IMG/VR virus record: IMGVR_UViG_3300023276_000226
Coordinates: 1 to 47,699 of that record
DNA: 47,699 bases
From: a virus
Reading direction: 5' to 3' (one strand)
Shown piece after piece: positions 9,485 to 17,127 of this stretch; position 1 is the first letter of the stretch, and every line of letters begins with the position of its first letter. Position numbers and translations under genes: made by a program. The notes beneath the pieces were generated by a model. It ran no database searches and was not told where the DNA came from. It was given only the letters and a program-made list of their open reading frames with translations.

Positions 9485-9743
9485 TGTAATAGTCTAATAT
9501 AAACTTTTTGCTTGCATAAATTCCATGCGCTAACTTTTTTATATTTCTCCTTTGAACATTTCGTTTTAGGATATTAGTTAATGTTCTTGAGGGTATGCGT
9601 AGAGTGTCGGCAACTTCTTGTATTTCCATCCTTCTGACAGGACTCTCTAAAGAATCAATGAATTTAATTAGCTCTTTTTCCTTTATAAGGTTGTACTCTG
9701 TCTCATAGTCCCAGATATCGTCTCTTAAATTTAAGTATGGCAT
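9459..9743 (-). CDS. Small helix-turn-helix protein, 94 aa
   Basis: Residues about 37-60 (MEIQEVADTLRIPSRTLTNI) have the spacing of a helix-turn-helix, preceded by a charged helix and followed by a basic stretch (KRNVQRRNIKK). This suggests a small DNA-binding regulator or a replication accessory protein. It overlaps the VRR-NUC gene by 26 bases and sits within the leftward replication operon. I do not recognise the family. Confidence 0.65.
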   Translation of the reverse strand: MPYLNLRDDIWDYETEYNLIKEKELIKFIDSLESPVRRMEIQEVADTLRIPSRTLTNILKRNVQRRNIKKLAHGIYASKKFILDYYNDRATDPI

Positions 9744-9766
9744 AATGTTTTTGTTTATTAAAAGTT

Positions 9767-9949
9767 TTAGTGTGGTTTAAATATTACGGGGTACTTTGAT
9801 AAGAATGACTCAACCTCTTTTAGTTTAGCAAACTTTATGTACTTCCCTTCAGTGTCTAACACTTTAACCATCGATATAATAATCTTTGGTTCCCTATCTA
9901 CAACTTCGTAGTGGTATCGTGTAATCTCTAAGCTTCCTGTTTCTTTCAT
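9767..9949 (-). CDS. Hypothetical protein, 60 aa
   Basis: Unrecognised small protein with alternating strand-like segments (ITRYHYEVV, KIIISMVKVL). It is only five bases from the downstream end of the helicase gene and is probably expressed from the same transcript. No motif supports a function. Confidence 0.55.
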   Translation of the reverse strand: MKETGSLEITRYHYEVVDREPKIIISMVKVLDTEGKYIKFAKLKEVESFLSKYPVIFKPH

Positions 9950-9954
9950 TCTGT

Positions 9955-11187
9955 TTACAAAGTTAATAGATCTCTCTTGAAATGGTTTAAAGTGTAGTCC
10001 TTTTTCTTTATGACAGCCTTGTATATCTCGTGCTCTATACCGGTTTTACTGAAGATCCAGTACACATCATTCTTTAATCTATCCTTGGTGGTCATCCTAT
10101 CTCTTGACTGCCAATAGCTTGTCGCTGAGAAGTCTATGTTATAGTATACAAGTGCCTCAGCTTTTCGTAAGGATATACCCTCACGACCTGATACAATTTG
10201 TAAGGCTATAGACTTACTTGTGTCTTCAAAGACACTTAGTTCTGTACATAGGTCATCACCAAAGACTTCCTTCAAAGCGTTCAGCTCTTCCTTGAATTTA
10301 TAGAACACCCCTATCTTCTTACCCTTGAAATGCTTCTTTATAAACTTAGCCTTGGTAAGGTCTAATACTTTAGAGTTTCCACTCTCAAACTTTACAGTGC
10401 CACTGCATAGCTGATGTACCTTAGTCATAAGTTTAACGGCTGTATCAGCCAAGATAACCTCATCCTTACCCTGCACCACCAAATCTTTTTTAAGCGTCTT
10501 TATAACGCCCTTAACAGTGTCAGACATATCAACCTCCAGGATGTGTTCCTTGGTATCAACCACGAACCCCGCATCCTTTTGAGTGAAGCGTATCGTGTAT
10601 GGTTTCATCTCCTCGAGGATCTTCTCCGACCCCCGAGAGTAGTCGTTGACAAACATCCCACCCACCTTAAGCTTCGTAACATGCACATACTCATGGGCAA
10701 ACTTATAGAAACTTTTGTGCCTGCGGAAGGGGTTGTTAGGGATAGAGTACACCTGGTGGTACATCTGTGAGTATGCTTCAGGGGTAGGGGTGCCGCTGAG
10801 GAAGATTACATAGGGGTTGGAGTGGAAGACAAATTCCTTAAACCTCTTGGCTCTACCACTTGGTTTAGGGAAAGCTCCCATACCATGAGCCTCGTCAGCC
10901 ACGATAAGGTCCCACCCCCGTGGGTTAACTTTATGTAAAGACTCGTAGTTGATTACGGTGAGCCGAAAGTCTGGGTTTAACAGCTCATAGTCATGTTCGA
11001 TACTGGAGATAGCCTTCTTCTTGGTGATAAATAAAACATTAGTCATGCCTATCCTATCAGCTATACCTAAACTCGTTAGTGTCTTACCCGTGCGCACCTC
11101 CATGGCTAAGTATACAAAGCGATGGCGGGAGATAATCTTAGAGGCTTTCTCTATGATGTCTGTTTGGTAGTCTCTAAATTTTATCAT
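9955..11187 (-). CDS. SNF2-type SF2 helicase / DNA translocase
   Basis: The 410-residue protein has the ordered motifs of an SF2 helicase of SNF2 type: Q-motif-like FRDYQ at residues 4-8, Walker A VRTGKT at 31-36, DEAH at 98-101, SGTPT (motif III) at 131-135, and near the C-terminus SGREGISL (motif V) and QSRDRM (motif VI). It is shorter than cellular SNF2 proteins but usual for phage versions. The family translocates on DNA using ATP and serves phage replication or recombination. Its start overlaps the end of the primase-helicase gene by 4 bases (ATGA), so the two are probably made together. Confidence 0.9.
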   Translation of the reverse strand: MIKFRDYQTDIIEKASKIISRHRFVYLAMEVRTGKTLTSLGIADRIGMTNVLFITKKKAISSIEHDYELLNPDFRLTVINYESLHKVNPRGWDLIVADEAHGMGAFPKPSGRAKRFKEFVFHSNPYVIFLSGTPTPEAYSQMYHQVYSIPNNPFRRHKSFYKFAHEYVHVTKLKVGGMFVNDYSRGSEKILEEMKPYTIRFTQKDAGFVVDTKEHILEVDMSDTVKGVIKTLKKDLVVQGKDEVILADTAVKLMTKVHQLCSGTVKFESGNSKVLDLTKAKFIKKHFKGKKIGVFYKFKEELNALKEVFGDDLCTELSVFEDTSKSIALQIVSGREGISLRKAEALVYYNIDFSATSYWQSRDRMTTKDRLKNDVYWIFSKTGIEHEIYKAVIKKKDYTLNHFKRDLLTL

Positions 11188-13592
11188 AATAGTTTAGCTT
11201 GCTTATTGTAGTAATCCTTACGAACAAACTCCATCCACTTACCTTGGTTGTCTCTCCCGGTTTGGGGAGGGCAGGTGTATTTATATTGAGAGTAAGCTTC
11301 CAACCACTTGTGAAATCTTTGTCGAGTGACGGACATCTTAGCTTTTGGTCCATAGTCTGGATACTCTTCAATAAAATTGAAGTATAAGGTGTTGGTCATA
11401 ATTCTTTCTTTCATTACCAGTAAAGGATTGGTAGTGTTTTCTAAGAGTCCACACCATTCAATAAACTCATGAGAAGTTTCAGCAGATAGCCTGCGTAGTT
11501 CTAAGTTTACAAATGTGCTGCGCAATAAACCTTTCTCTAAGTAAAGCTGAAGACAGCTAATCATAAAGTTATCGAACTGGCACCACTCGCTATCGTCCCA
11601 CTCTCCAAAGAAATGCTTTCCGAACTCCACTAAAGGAGTAAACTCTTTGGTGTAGTGCTGAGATAGTTCCAACTCCCACTTCCTGCGTTCAAAAGAACTT
11701 CCCTTCCCACGTATAGCATAGTTGGTGGTGATAGCGATCTTCGGAGACTTAGCAAAAGGAATCTTGATAGCGTCTTTGTTTTTCTTCTCTAAGGTTAACC
11801 CTTCGGTAACAACGCTGAATAGTTTTTCAAAGTCGAAGTATTTTTTTACATCATCAAAGCATAACACTTGCGTGTCAGCAGAAACTAATTGGTATGCAAA
11901 AGATCTGGCGAAATCAAAAGACTTACCGTCAATGACAACCAGCTTCTTCATCTCCGATAAACCCTTCATAAACAAACCTTTACCTGTTCCACCTTCTGGA
12001 TTGTCAGAGATAATTTCGTCATTAAGGATTACCGCAGGGCAGTAAGAAAGATTCTTAAAACCGTGGAGCATATACCCAATGGTAGAGTACATAGAGCCAA
12101 CCCTCTCCCGTGTGCCTCCAGCTATGTTATGTATAAACTGTTGGTAGTCACACTCATGTCTCTCACACATAATAAAAATTCTATCTATCACATGATCCTT
12201 CCACACATATCCCCCTAAGTCTATATAATCTATAGGTATAATCTCTGTCTCCGTAACCTTTACCGCACAGTTTCGGTAATAGAGGTAGGATGTGTCGGTG
12301 GTATCTTCAATAAAGAACACATCAATGGAGGAGAGAAGGGTAAGAAACTCCTCCCTAAAATAACGGGTGTGTTCTGCAAAGTAATTATATATAGAAGTAT
12401 CATCATCCTCTAATAGATAGTTGAGAACAAAATCTTTTATTTCTTTTTCAGAAGTGTGATCGATTAAGTTATTCGTTACCCTTACAAAGACGTAGCTCTT
12501 GCTACCCTCTGGATTAAACTTATAGAACCCATGCTCCTCCAAGAACTCCTTGAATGAAAGGTGTATAATTTTTATAACCCCCTTCTCTGACTTTGTCCAA
12601 AACTTTTCCTTAGCACTATCCCCCTCCATCTTATCTAACATAACGTCAAGATTGTCCACCTTTACGTTGTCATCTATAAGCTGACATTTAATTTCTTTTT
12701 TAGATACACCGCGGCGCATCTTCTGTTTCACTTGATTTACTTTATCCTCATCCTCATAGTACTTAGTCCCAAAGTTTTGCTTGTGCGCATAAGCAGAGTC
12801 TATAGTTCTTTTTATCTCTCCCGAAGGAAAGTCTTCAGTAGCATAGCTCCCCATAACATACTCAGATAGGTTCTGATTGATTCCATAGTCGTTAAACGCC
12901 ATAGCCAATACATAGACGTTCTGATTTCGTTGCCCCTCTACCATAGGATACTTTTTTTCCCACCACTTGATTAAGATTTCTACTATCTTATTCTCATTCG
13001 TGATAGGGATAGTAGGTTGGTCTTTGTATTTTACTACCTCTTGATACTCTATCTCCTCTATCTTTTCCCATATACTTGACAGCTCATTCACATAGATAAG
13101 TGGATCGTAAGACTCATAACAAACCCTCGATATATTCTTGGTTGTCTTATCAAAGTAAGAGCTATTGAAATAGTTCTCAAGCGAATTAAAATAGTTCTTG
13201 TGGTTTTCTATATCTCCAGGTATCTTTACGATAACCTTCAATCCATTATCGCTGGGTGAAATAAAAACAGAGTATACATATTTGTCTTTGCATAACCTCT
13301 GCTTCTCTTGAAGCATATCCTTCTTGCTTTTATACCCATCGAAATCTAAACATATGAACCCACTATGCTTGGTAATAGCAGAGTCTAACCTTTTGGTAAA
13401 CTCTCCGCTAAAACATACCGAAGGTAAAGATTGTTTAAGTTTATTCCTTTTAGATTTATCCTTCTCGGATCTTATTCCATTAACCTTATCCTTACTTGCC
13501 CCATCTTTTATTCTATTTAAGATGACACTAATATCTCTATGGAAAGGTTGCTCTGTATCTTTAATGTCTTTGAATATGGTAATATTTGACAT
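11184..13592 (-). CDS. Primase-helicase (VirE-N/BT4734-like primase + SF3 helicase)
   Basis: The 802-residue fusion has an N-terminal BT4734/VirE-N-like primase region (about 30-170, with GFICLDFDGY and VFISPSDNGLKVIVKI), a PriCT-like helical linker (about 205-270), and a C-terminal SF3/D5-like helicase. The helicase shows Walker A GGTGKG near residue 533, Walker B VLCFDDV near 578, the sensor ITTNYAI and an arginine-finger-like FERRK. The layout is typical of Bacteroidota phage and plasmid primase-helicases that prime and unwind at the origin. It is the first gene after a 232-base noncoding region with GTGTTAAA boxes. No clear TAnnTTTG box precedes it, so its promoter is unclear. Confidence 0.9.
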   Translation of the reverse strand: MSNITIFKDIKDTEQPFHRDISVILNRIKDGASKDKVNGIRSEKDKSKRNKLKQSLPSVCFSGEFTKRLDSAITKHSGFICLDFDGYKSKKDMLQEKQRLCKDKYVYSVFISPSDNGLKVIVKIPGDIENHKNYFNSLENYFNSSYFDKTTKNISRVCYESYDPLIYVNELSSIWEKIEEIEYQEVVKYKDQPTIPITNENKIVEILIKWWEKKYPMVEGQRNQNVYVLAMAFNDYGINQNLSEYVMGSYATEDFPSGEIKRTIDSAYAHKQNFGTKYYEDEDKVNQVKQKMRRGVSKKEIKCQLIDDNVKVDNLDVMLDKMEGDSAKEKFWTKSEKGVIKIIHLSFKEFLEEHGFYKFNPEGSKSYVFVRVTNNLIDHTSEKEIKDFVLNYLLEDDDTSIYNYFAEHTRYFREEFLTLLSSIDVFFIEDTTDTSYLYYRNCAVKVTETEIIPIDYIDLGGYVWKDHVIDRIFIMCERHECDYQQFIHNIAGGTRERVGSMYSTIGYMLHGFKNLSYCPAVILNDEIISDNPEGGTGKGLFMKGLSEMKKLVVIDGKSFDFARSFAYQLVSADTQVLCFDDVKKYFDFEKLFSVVTEGLTLEKKNKDAIKIPFAKSPKIAITTNYAIRGKGSSFERRKWELELSQHYTKEFTPLVEFGKHFFGEWDDSEWCQFDNFMISCLQLYLEKGLLRSTFVNLELRRLSAETSHEFIEWCGLLENTTNPLLVMKERIMTNTLYFNFIEEYPDYGPKAKMSVTRQRFHKWLEAYSQYKYTCPPQTGRDNQGKWMEFVRKDYYNKQAKLL

Positions 13593-13654
13593 ACTCTGTG
13601 TTGATTTTGTGTTAATTTAATTTTACTTAACTATCTTATTTATAGTTATTTATA

Positions 13655-13767
13655 TTCTTTTAGTGTTAAAGTGTTAAATTAAAAGTAAATATATAGATAT
13701 AAAAAAAATATTATTTACTAAAAACACTATAGTGTAATATAGAGGGATGAGTTTAACATTTTAACAC
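13655..13767. repeat. GTGTTAAA box cluster beside the primase operon (origin or operator candidate)
   Basis: This AT-rich stretch lies in the noncoding gap 13593-13824. It has two head-to-tail GTGTTAAA boxes at 13663-13678 and an inverted pair at 13752-13767 (TTTAACATTTTAACAC), flanking the perfect palindrome ACACTATAGTGT (13724-13735) and an AGTAAAT/ATTTACT inverted repeat. Twenty-four bases at 13655-13678 are identical to 22628-22651 upstream of groEL, with weaker similarity for about 40 more. Iterated boxes around an AT-rich core next to primase genes fit an origin or a shared regulator site; which one is not decided by the sequence. Confidence 0.6.
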
Positions 13768-13769
13768 GA

Positions 13770-13803
13770 GAGGGAGAAAAGAAAAGGGACGCGAAGTCCC
13801 CTT
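13770..13803 (-). terminator. Probable intrinsic terminator after the SSB gene
   Basis: On the minus strand AAGGGGAC pairs with GTCCCTTT around a TTCGC loop (plus-strand arms 13783-13790 and 13796-13803), followed by a pyrimidine-rich CTTTTCTC run. It lies 22 bases past the SSB stop codon and would end the leftward recombination transcript before the noncoding region that precedes the primase operon. Confidence 0.55.
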
Positions 13804-13824
13804 CCTTATTCCTCAACCTGTGGT

Positions 13825-14097
13825 TTAGAATGGCATCTCCTCCTCCTCAGCTTTAGCTTTGGAAGGAGCAGCCTTCTTCTCGTCAGGTTTCCAAGTGTTG
13901 ATGCGTACCCAATGAGTCTTTCCGTACTCATCAGCACCATCCTTCTTAGCCCCCACAATTAACTTTAAATAGTTCTTCCCATTAAACTCGAACATGTGTT
14001 CTTTGATTGCTGGGTTGCTTAGATCTAAGCTGAACTCTACCTGGTCTCCGTCAAACTTAGAGATACCATTGCCGACATAAATTTTTTCGTCTGCCAT
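13825..14097 (-). CDS. Small single-stranded DNA-binding protein (SSB-like)
   Basis: The 90-residue protein has a strand-rich body with an OB-like pattern and a Lys/Ala linker (KKAAPSKAKA) leading to the acidic tail EEEEMPF. That tail matches the C-terminal SSB tip (DDDIPF-type) which recruits replication proteins. It is much shorter than cellular SSB (about 170), as phage versions often are. It lies downstream of the exonuclease and annealing genes and upstream of the primase operon. Assignment rests on tail and context; the fold was not modelled. Confidence 0.75.
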   Translation of the reverse strand: MADEKIYVGNGISKFDGDQVEFSLDLSNPAIKEHMFEFNGKNYLKLIVGAKKDGADEYGKTHWVRINTWKPDEKKAAPSKAKAEEEEMPF

Positions 14098-14099
14098 AA

Positions 14100-14252
14100 T
14101 TAAAATGATTTATAAATTATTTGCTCCAACTTATCTGTAGTAGCCTCCATGAGTCGATCTCTTTCGGCTTGTGTAGTAAGGTTGGTTGGAACTTTCAACC
14201 ACACTACACGTTTGTTTTTACTCTTAAAGAGTTTCTTTATGAATGTAATCAT
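14100..14252 (-). CDS. Hypothetical small basic protein, 50 aa
   Basis: A short complete frame starts with ATG at 14252, inside the last 29 bases of the exonuclease gene, and ends three bases before the SSB start. The product begins MITFIKKLFKSKNKR, very basic with an amphipathic start, and ends in a helix (LEQIIYKSF). It fills an otherwise empty gap in an operon without other gaps. Unrecognised. Confidence 0.55.
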   Translation of the reverse strand: MITFIKKLFKSKNKRVVWLKVPTNLTTQAERDRLMEATTDKLEQIIYKSF

Positions 14253-14964
14253 CGATACTTATTGTTGAACCCTCAGCAAAGTAGGTGTTGTATACCTCCA
14301 TAGCCCTCTCAATCTTATCCCTACCATTGGCAAGGAAGTTCTCAGAAGGATAGAAGATGCCTAACTGAAGGCTGAGTTTATCTACCACATAGAACACCAA
14401 AGGTTTATCAAACAACTGCTGATAGATATACGCTTGGCTATCGTAGTTATATTTACGCGCTGAGTATTTGAAGTCACGGATATTGGAGGTGGTCTTGAGA
14501 TCGATAAGGATATCAGGCGTAACAATATCTGCCTTACCCTTCCATTTCAATCCCATAATCTCTGTCACCGCAGGAACCTCAAACGTATTCTCCTCTTGGT
14601 AGATAGCATCATAGAAATCTAAGTTGCTTTTCATCTTAGAGATGGCGCAGTCCGTAGCCTCCTTCTCTTTAGTAAGCATCATAAGAGGTACGCCGTGTTC
14701 GTCAATAGCCTCCTTGTATATCTTAGTATTGCGACTGCCAGAATCTATAGAAATGAACTCAGAAGAGGATAACTTCTCAGGCTCAAGCATAGCGGTATGG
14801 AAGTACCTACCTATAAGCATAGCTTTAGTCATCTCTTTAGATTTACCAAAGAGGTGTGGCTCGTTTAGTAGAGTATATATGTTGGAGTTGGATAGCCATT
14901 GCTGACCGAACTCTCCGTAATAATGCTCGTCTATCTGTAGCTTTGCAAGAATCTCTTTCATCAT
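14224..14964 (-). CDS. PD-(D/E)XK exonuclease (RecE/Cas4-like, DUF3799 type)
   Basis: In this 246-residue protein GRYFHTAMLEP at residues 52-62 provides the conserved His, GKADIV at 143-148 the first catalytic Asp (D146), LIDLKTT at 153-159 the D-x-K pair (D156, K158), and YDSQAYIYQ (about 174-182) the QxxxY helix typical of RecB/RecE nucleases. Family members resect double-stranded DNA 5' to 3' and work with an annealing protein (family knowledge). The next gene upstream is such a protein, overlapping by 4 bases, so the pair probably forms the phage's recombination system. Confidence 0.9.
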   Translation of the reverse strand: MMKEILAKLQIDEHYYGEFGQQWLSNSNIYTLLNEPHLFGKSKEMTKAMLIGRYFHTAMLEPEKLSSSEFISIDSGSRNTKIYKEAIDEHGVPLMMLTKEKEATDCAISKMKSNLDFYDAIYQEENTFEVPAVTEIMGLKWKGKADIVTPDILIDLKTTSNIRDFKYSARKYNYDSQAYIYQQLFDKPLVFYVVDKLSLQLGIFYPSENFLANGRDKIERAMEVYNTYFAEGSTISIDDYIHKETL

Positions 14965-15560
14965 ACGTGCTTACTTAATTCCTTTTTTACCATAGCCTTG
15001 ATGCTATACTTCTGCTCCAAAGTCTTGACGATTTTTGGCAACCCAAGTTCTTTATTGGCGGCGACAAACTTAAGAACTTTTGCCCAATTCTCATCACCTA
15101 TATCTAAAATTAAAGAGGTAGCCTCTTTCTTAGTAGCTTTCTTAGGGGTAGGGGTAGGCTCAGAGATAACTTTGTTTAAGTCCTCACCGATCCATAGACT
15201 GAGTCCTAATCCATGCATAGCTATAGCTTTAGCAGTAGACCTCTGTATCGTAGTGTTGATATCCATAGAGGTAACCTTATCCAAGAGGATAGACTTGTTT
15301 CTAAAGTCCATAACAGGTAGGTAGTCTACATGCTCTATGCCTTCGATAGTTATTCCCACCTTTACATAAGCAGTCCTTCCATCGGTAAAGAAGTTTAACC
15401 CAGTCTCTTCACACTCGTATACCTTACGCTGTGCTTGAGGGTATTCACTCTTGATTAGATGCCATGCGGTAGCCCAAGACATATAGTCGTGCTTACCTTT
15501 CTTCTCTACCTTTCCTTTGATATCGATAGAGGATAGTTGTTTGTAAATATTATTCTTCAT
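14961..15560 (-). CDS. Single-strand annealing protein, DUF1071 (Sak3-type)
   Basis: The 199-residue protein shows the DUF1071 pattern: DYMSWATAWHLIKSEYP near 25-41, a strand-rich core ending DYLPVMD near 79-85, then DINTTIQRSTAKAIAMHGLG near 99-118 and GEDL. The family belongs to the phage annealing proteins (Rad52-like superfamily) that promote strand annealing with an exonuclease partner (family knowledge). Translation is coupled to the exonuclease by an ATGA overlap. The Lys-rich linker (TPKKATKKEA) precedes a less conserved helical C-terminus. Confidence 0.85.
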   Translation of the reverse strand: MKNNIYKQLSSIDIKGKVEKKGKHDYMSWATAWHLIKSEYPQAQRKVYECEETGLNFFTDGRTAYVKVGITIEGIEHVDYLPVMDFRNKSILLDKVTSMDINTTIQRSTAKAIAMHGLGLSLWIGEDLNKVISEPTPTPKKATKKEATSLILDIGDENWAKVLKFVAANKELGLPKIVKTLEQKYSIKAMVKKELSKHV

Positions 15561-15954
15561 TTTTAATTAATTTTAATTCTGATTTACGTTTAGTATATTT
15601 TAGTAGTAGCTTATCTCGTGAGTTCTTTAACCCCCGAATAAACTTATCGTTCTTACGAGTGTTCATCTCGTTCTGTATCTTAAACTCAATAACGTCTAAC
15701 TTCCTTGTGTAGTTATCTATAGCTATCATAAGGACACCCTTGCGCCACCCATGAGTGAAGAGATACTCCAACTCGTCTGACGTAGCGTCAGCATAGTAGC
15801 CCCCAGTTTTCGTAGTGTTGAGGATAGTGATAAGGTCTTTATACTTGTGTAGCATCATGCCGTAAGAAAGTATAGACTCTTTGTTATCATCCCTTCTATA
15901 GCACGACCTCTTATCCCTTATAGCCTGATGGTAAAGATCGGTGTAGCTATACAC
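15550..15954 (-). CDS. Hypothetical protein, 134 aa
   Basis: Unrecognised basic protein with a Tyr-rich N-terminal half and a highly charged, probably helical C-terminus (KNDKFIRGLKNSRDKLLLKY). It overlaps the annealing gene by 11 bases and the second DnaA-like gene by 8, so it is an operon member of the recombination block. Such basic helical proteins often bind nucleic acid, but no motif proves it. Confidence 0.65.
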   Translation of the reverse strand: MYSYTDLYHQAIRDKRSCYRRDDNKESILSYGMMLHKYKDLITILNTTKTGGYYADATSDELEYLFTHGWRKGVLMIAIDNYTRKLDVIEFKIQNEMNTRKNDKFIRGLKNSRDKLLLKYTKRKSELKLIKNEE

Positions 15955-16240
15955 GAGAGATTTGTTTAGCTAAATTTTTGTAGTCGGGATCAGACTCTAC
16001 CAAAGCTTTAGCTTTTTTATATCCATGAAGGATAGTAGAGTGACATATATTCAATCCCTTTTCTTTGAGATACCTCTGTATATATGAGGTGCGGATAGGT
16101 CTTTCCATGCATAGGTAGTAGAGCAGAAACCTTGCGTCTACACACTCCCTCGCCCTCGATCCTTCGAACATCTCTGGTACGCTGATGTTAAATTCTTTCG
16201 CTACTGCCGTAGCGTAATTGTTAAATATTTCTTTCTTCAT
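15947..16240 (-). CDS. Second DnaA domain-IV-like DNA-binding protein
   Basis: The product, 97 residues from ATG 16240, is essentially a free-standing DnaA domain IV: SRARECVDARFLLYYL (about 28-43) matches the helix leading into the domain, and NICHSTILHGYKKA (about 64-77) matches the DnaA-box recognition signature RDHTTVLHAxxKI. An in-frame TTG at 16264 would add eight residues, but it lies about where the TAnnTTTG promoter at 16269-16276 should start transcription, so I prefer the ATG. It heads the leftward recombination/replication operon. Binding to phage or host origins is inference. Confidence 0.75.
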   Translation of the reverse strand: MKKEIFNNYATAVAKEFNISVPEMFEGSRARECVDARFLLYYLCMERPIRTSYIQRYLKEKGLNICHSTILHGYKKAKALVESDPDYKNLAKQISRV

Positions 16241-16268
16241 GTTTATTAAATTTAAGTAATGCAAGGTA

Positions 16269-16276
16269 CAAACTTA
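16269..16276 (-). promoter_or_regulatory. Leftward Bacteroidota-type -7 box (TAAGTTTG)
   Basis: The minus strand reads TAAGTTTG, a match to TAnnTTTG, 29 bases before ATG 16240. A weak TTG lies further upstream (minus CTTG at 16289-16292) at a shorter distance than usual. It would start the transcript for the DnaA-like, annealing, exonuclease and SSB genes. Confidence 0.55.
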
Positions 16277-16385
16277 GTGTAGAACACGCAAGTTTTATGC
16301 ATACTATTTTTGTTTTATTTTCACTTTTGGTTATGCTATTAGGTGATTTGATTCACTTATAACGTGAGTTCATGTTCATTTTATG

Positions 16386-16568
16386 ACTCTTATTGAACAA
16401 ATAAGAGTAATATGTTCACTTATAATGAGCGCACTTCATGATAAACGGGCGCATTGGTACATATGTATCAGTCGTGTATGCTTTTTGTACTCTCTTTGGA
16501 CATACGAGGGTAATATGTTCATTTATTTACTCTTGTTGGACACACGAAGGTAGTTTGGTTTGTATGTC
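16386..16568. repeat. Degenerate tandem repeats, 40-base unit, in the gap before the recombination operon
   Basis: The gap 16241-16526 contains three related units beginning ACTCT: 16386 (ACTCTTATTGAACA), 16489 (ACTCTCTTTGGACA) and 16529 (ACTCTTGTTGGACA). Units two and three are exactly 40 bases apart. Units one and two continue to GTAATATGTTCA. Unit one also forms a perfect hairpin: ACTCTTATT (16386-16394), loop GAACA, AATAAGAGT (16400-16408). TTCACTTATAA occurs at about 16341 and 16413. The third unit runs into the 3' end of the next gene. Protein-binding repeats or a second origin are possible. Confidence 0.55.
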
Positions 16569-16853
16569 ACGCCATGTTGATGGATGATCGTCTATTAGCA
16601 CCCTTTTTAACGCTTGTAACTCGTCCCAGATTTCTTTGATGACCTTAGCTTGGTCTTTAATTGTTTTGTCTTTGACTGTTTTTTCTCTGTTATCATTTAG
16701 CATTTCTATAGCGTCGTTACAGATTTCCTCTAAATCGAATCCGTTATGGTCTTGTAAAATAGGGGCGTACATACCTCTTGTGTACCACTCCTTAACGACC
16801 TCCCAAACGTCTGTTTCGCTCAGGTTCTTTTGTTGTGTTATTTTGATTTCCAT
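16527..16853 (-). CDS. Hypothetical protein, 108 aa, with helical C-terminal module
   Basis: Unrecognised. Residues about 58-100 (KDKTIKDQAKVIKEIWDELQ and onward to a WRDIQ motif) form a charged helix also found as a separate 42-residue protein at 16999-17127, so the two are paralogues through this module. The N-terminal part is mixed alpha/beta and acidic. It overlaps the upstream gene by 16 bases. It is the last gene of the early small-gene operon. Confidence 0.65.
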   Translation of the reverse strand: MEIKITQQKNLSETDVWEVVKEWYTRGMYAPILQDHNGFDLEEICNDAIEMLNDNREKTVKDKTIKDQAKVIKEIWDELQALKRVLIDDHPSTWRDIQTKLPSCVQQE

Positions 16854-17002
16854 TCTTGGTAAGTTAAAAAATTTGGGTTAGTAATTCCGATCTTATTGGA
16901 GAGCCATGTGTGTTCCCCATCACCCTCAACGTCTATGCTTCGCATAATTAAACCTTGCTTCCACGCCTCGTGGAGCCCTTCTGTTATTGCTTCTTTGTTC
17001 AT
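16838..17002 (-). CDS. Hypothetical small protein, 54 aa
   Basis: I place the start at ATG 17002, giving MNKEAITEGLHEAWKQG, because this ATG overlaps the TGA of the upstream 42-residue gene (ATGA) exactly as elsewhere in this operon. A longer frame from 17077 would run inside that upstream gene in another frame. The product is acidic with a Trp-containing helix. Unrecognised. Confidence 0.55.
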   Translation of the reverse strand: MNKEAITEGLHEAWKQGLIMRSIDVEGDGEHTWLSNKIGITNPNFLTYQEWKSK

Positions 17003-17127
17003 TTGTTTTGAATTTGACTCCATACATCTCTGTGGTTGTCGATTAATGTTCTCTTTAAAGCTTGTAGTTCGCGCCAAAGTTCTTTGATGACCTTAGCTTG
17101 TTCCTTAATTGTTTTCTCTTTATCCAT
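16999..17127 (-). CDS. Small helical protein, 42 aa, paralogue of the 16527-16853 C-terminus
   Basis: The product begins MDKEKTIKEQAKVIKELWRE and continues through a Leu-rich helix to WSQIQNK. It is closely similar, at protein and DNA level, to the C-terminal 45 residues of the gene at 16527-16853. It starts 8 bases inside the upstream gene and is ATGA-coupled to the next one. The duplication suggests a free-standing helical module, perhaps for protein interaction. Function unknown. Confidence 0.6.
   Translation of the reverse strand: MDKEKTIKEQAKVIKELWRELQALKRTLIDNHRDVWSQIQNK

Noticed and set aside
16838-17077. A longer start (at 17077) for the 54-residue gene
   Set aside because: The extension would overlap an upstream small gene almost entirely in another frame, while ATG 17002 forms the ATGA overlap typical of this operon.
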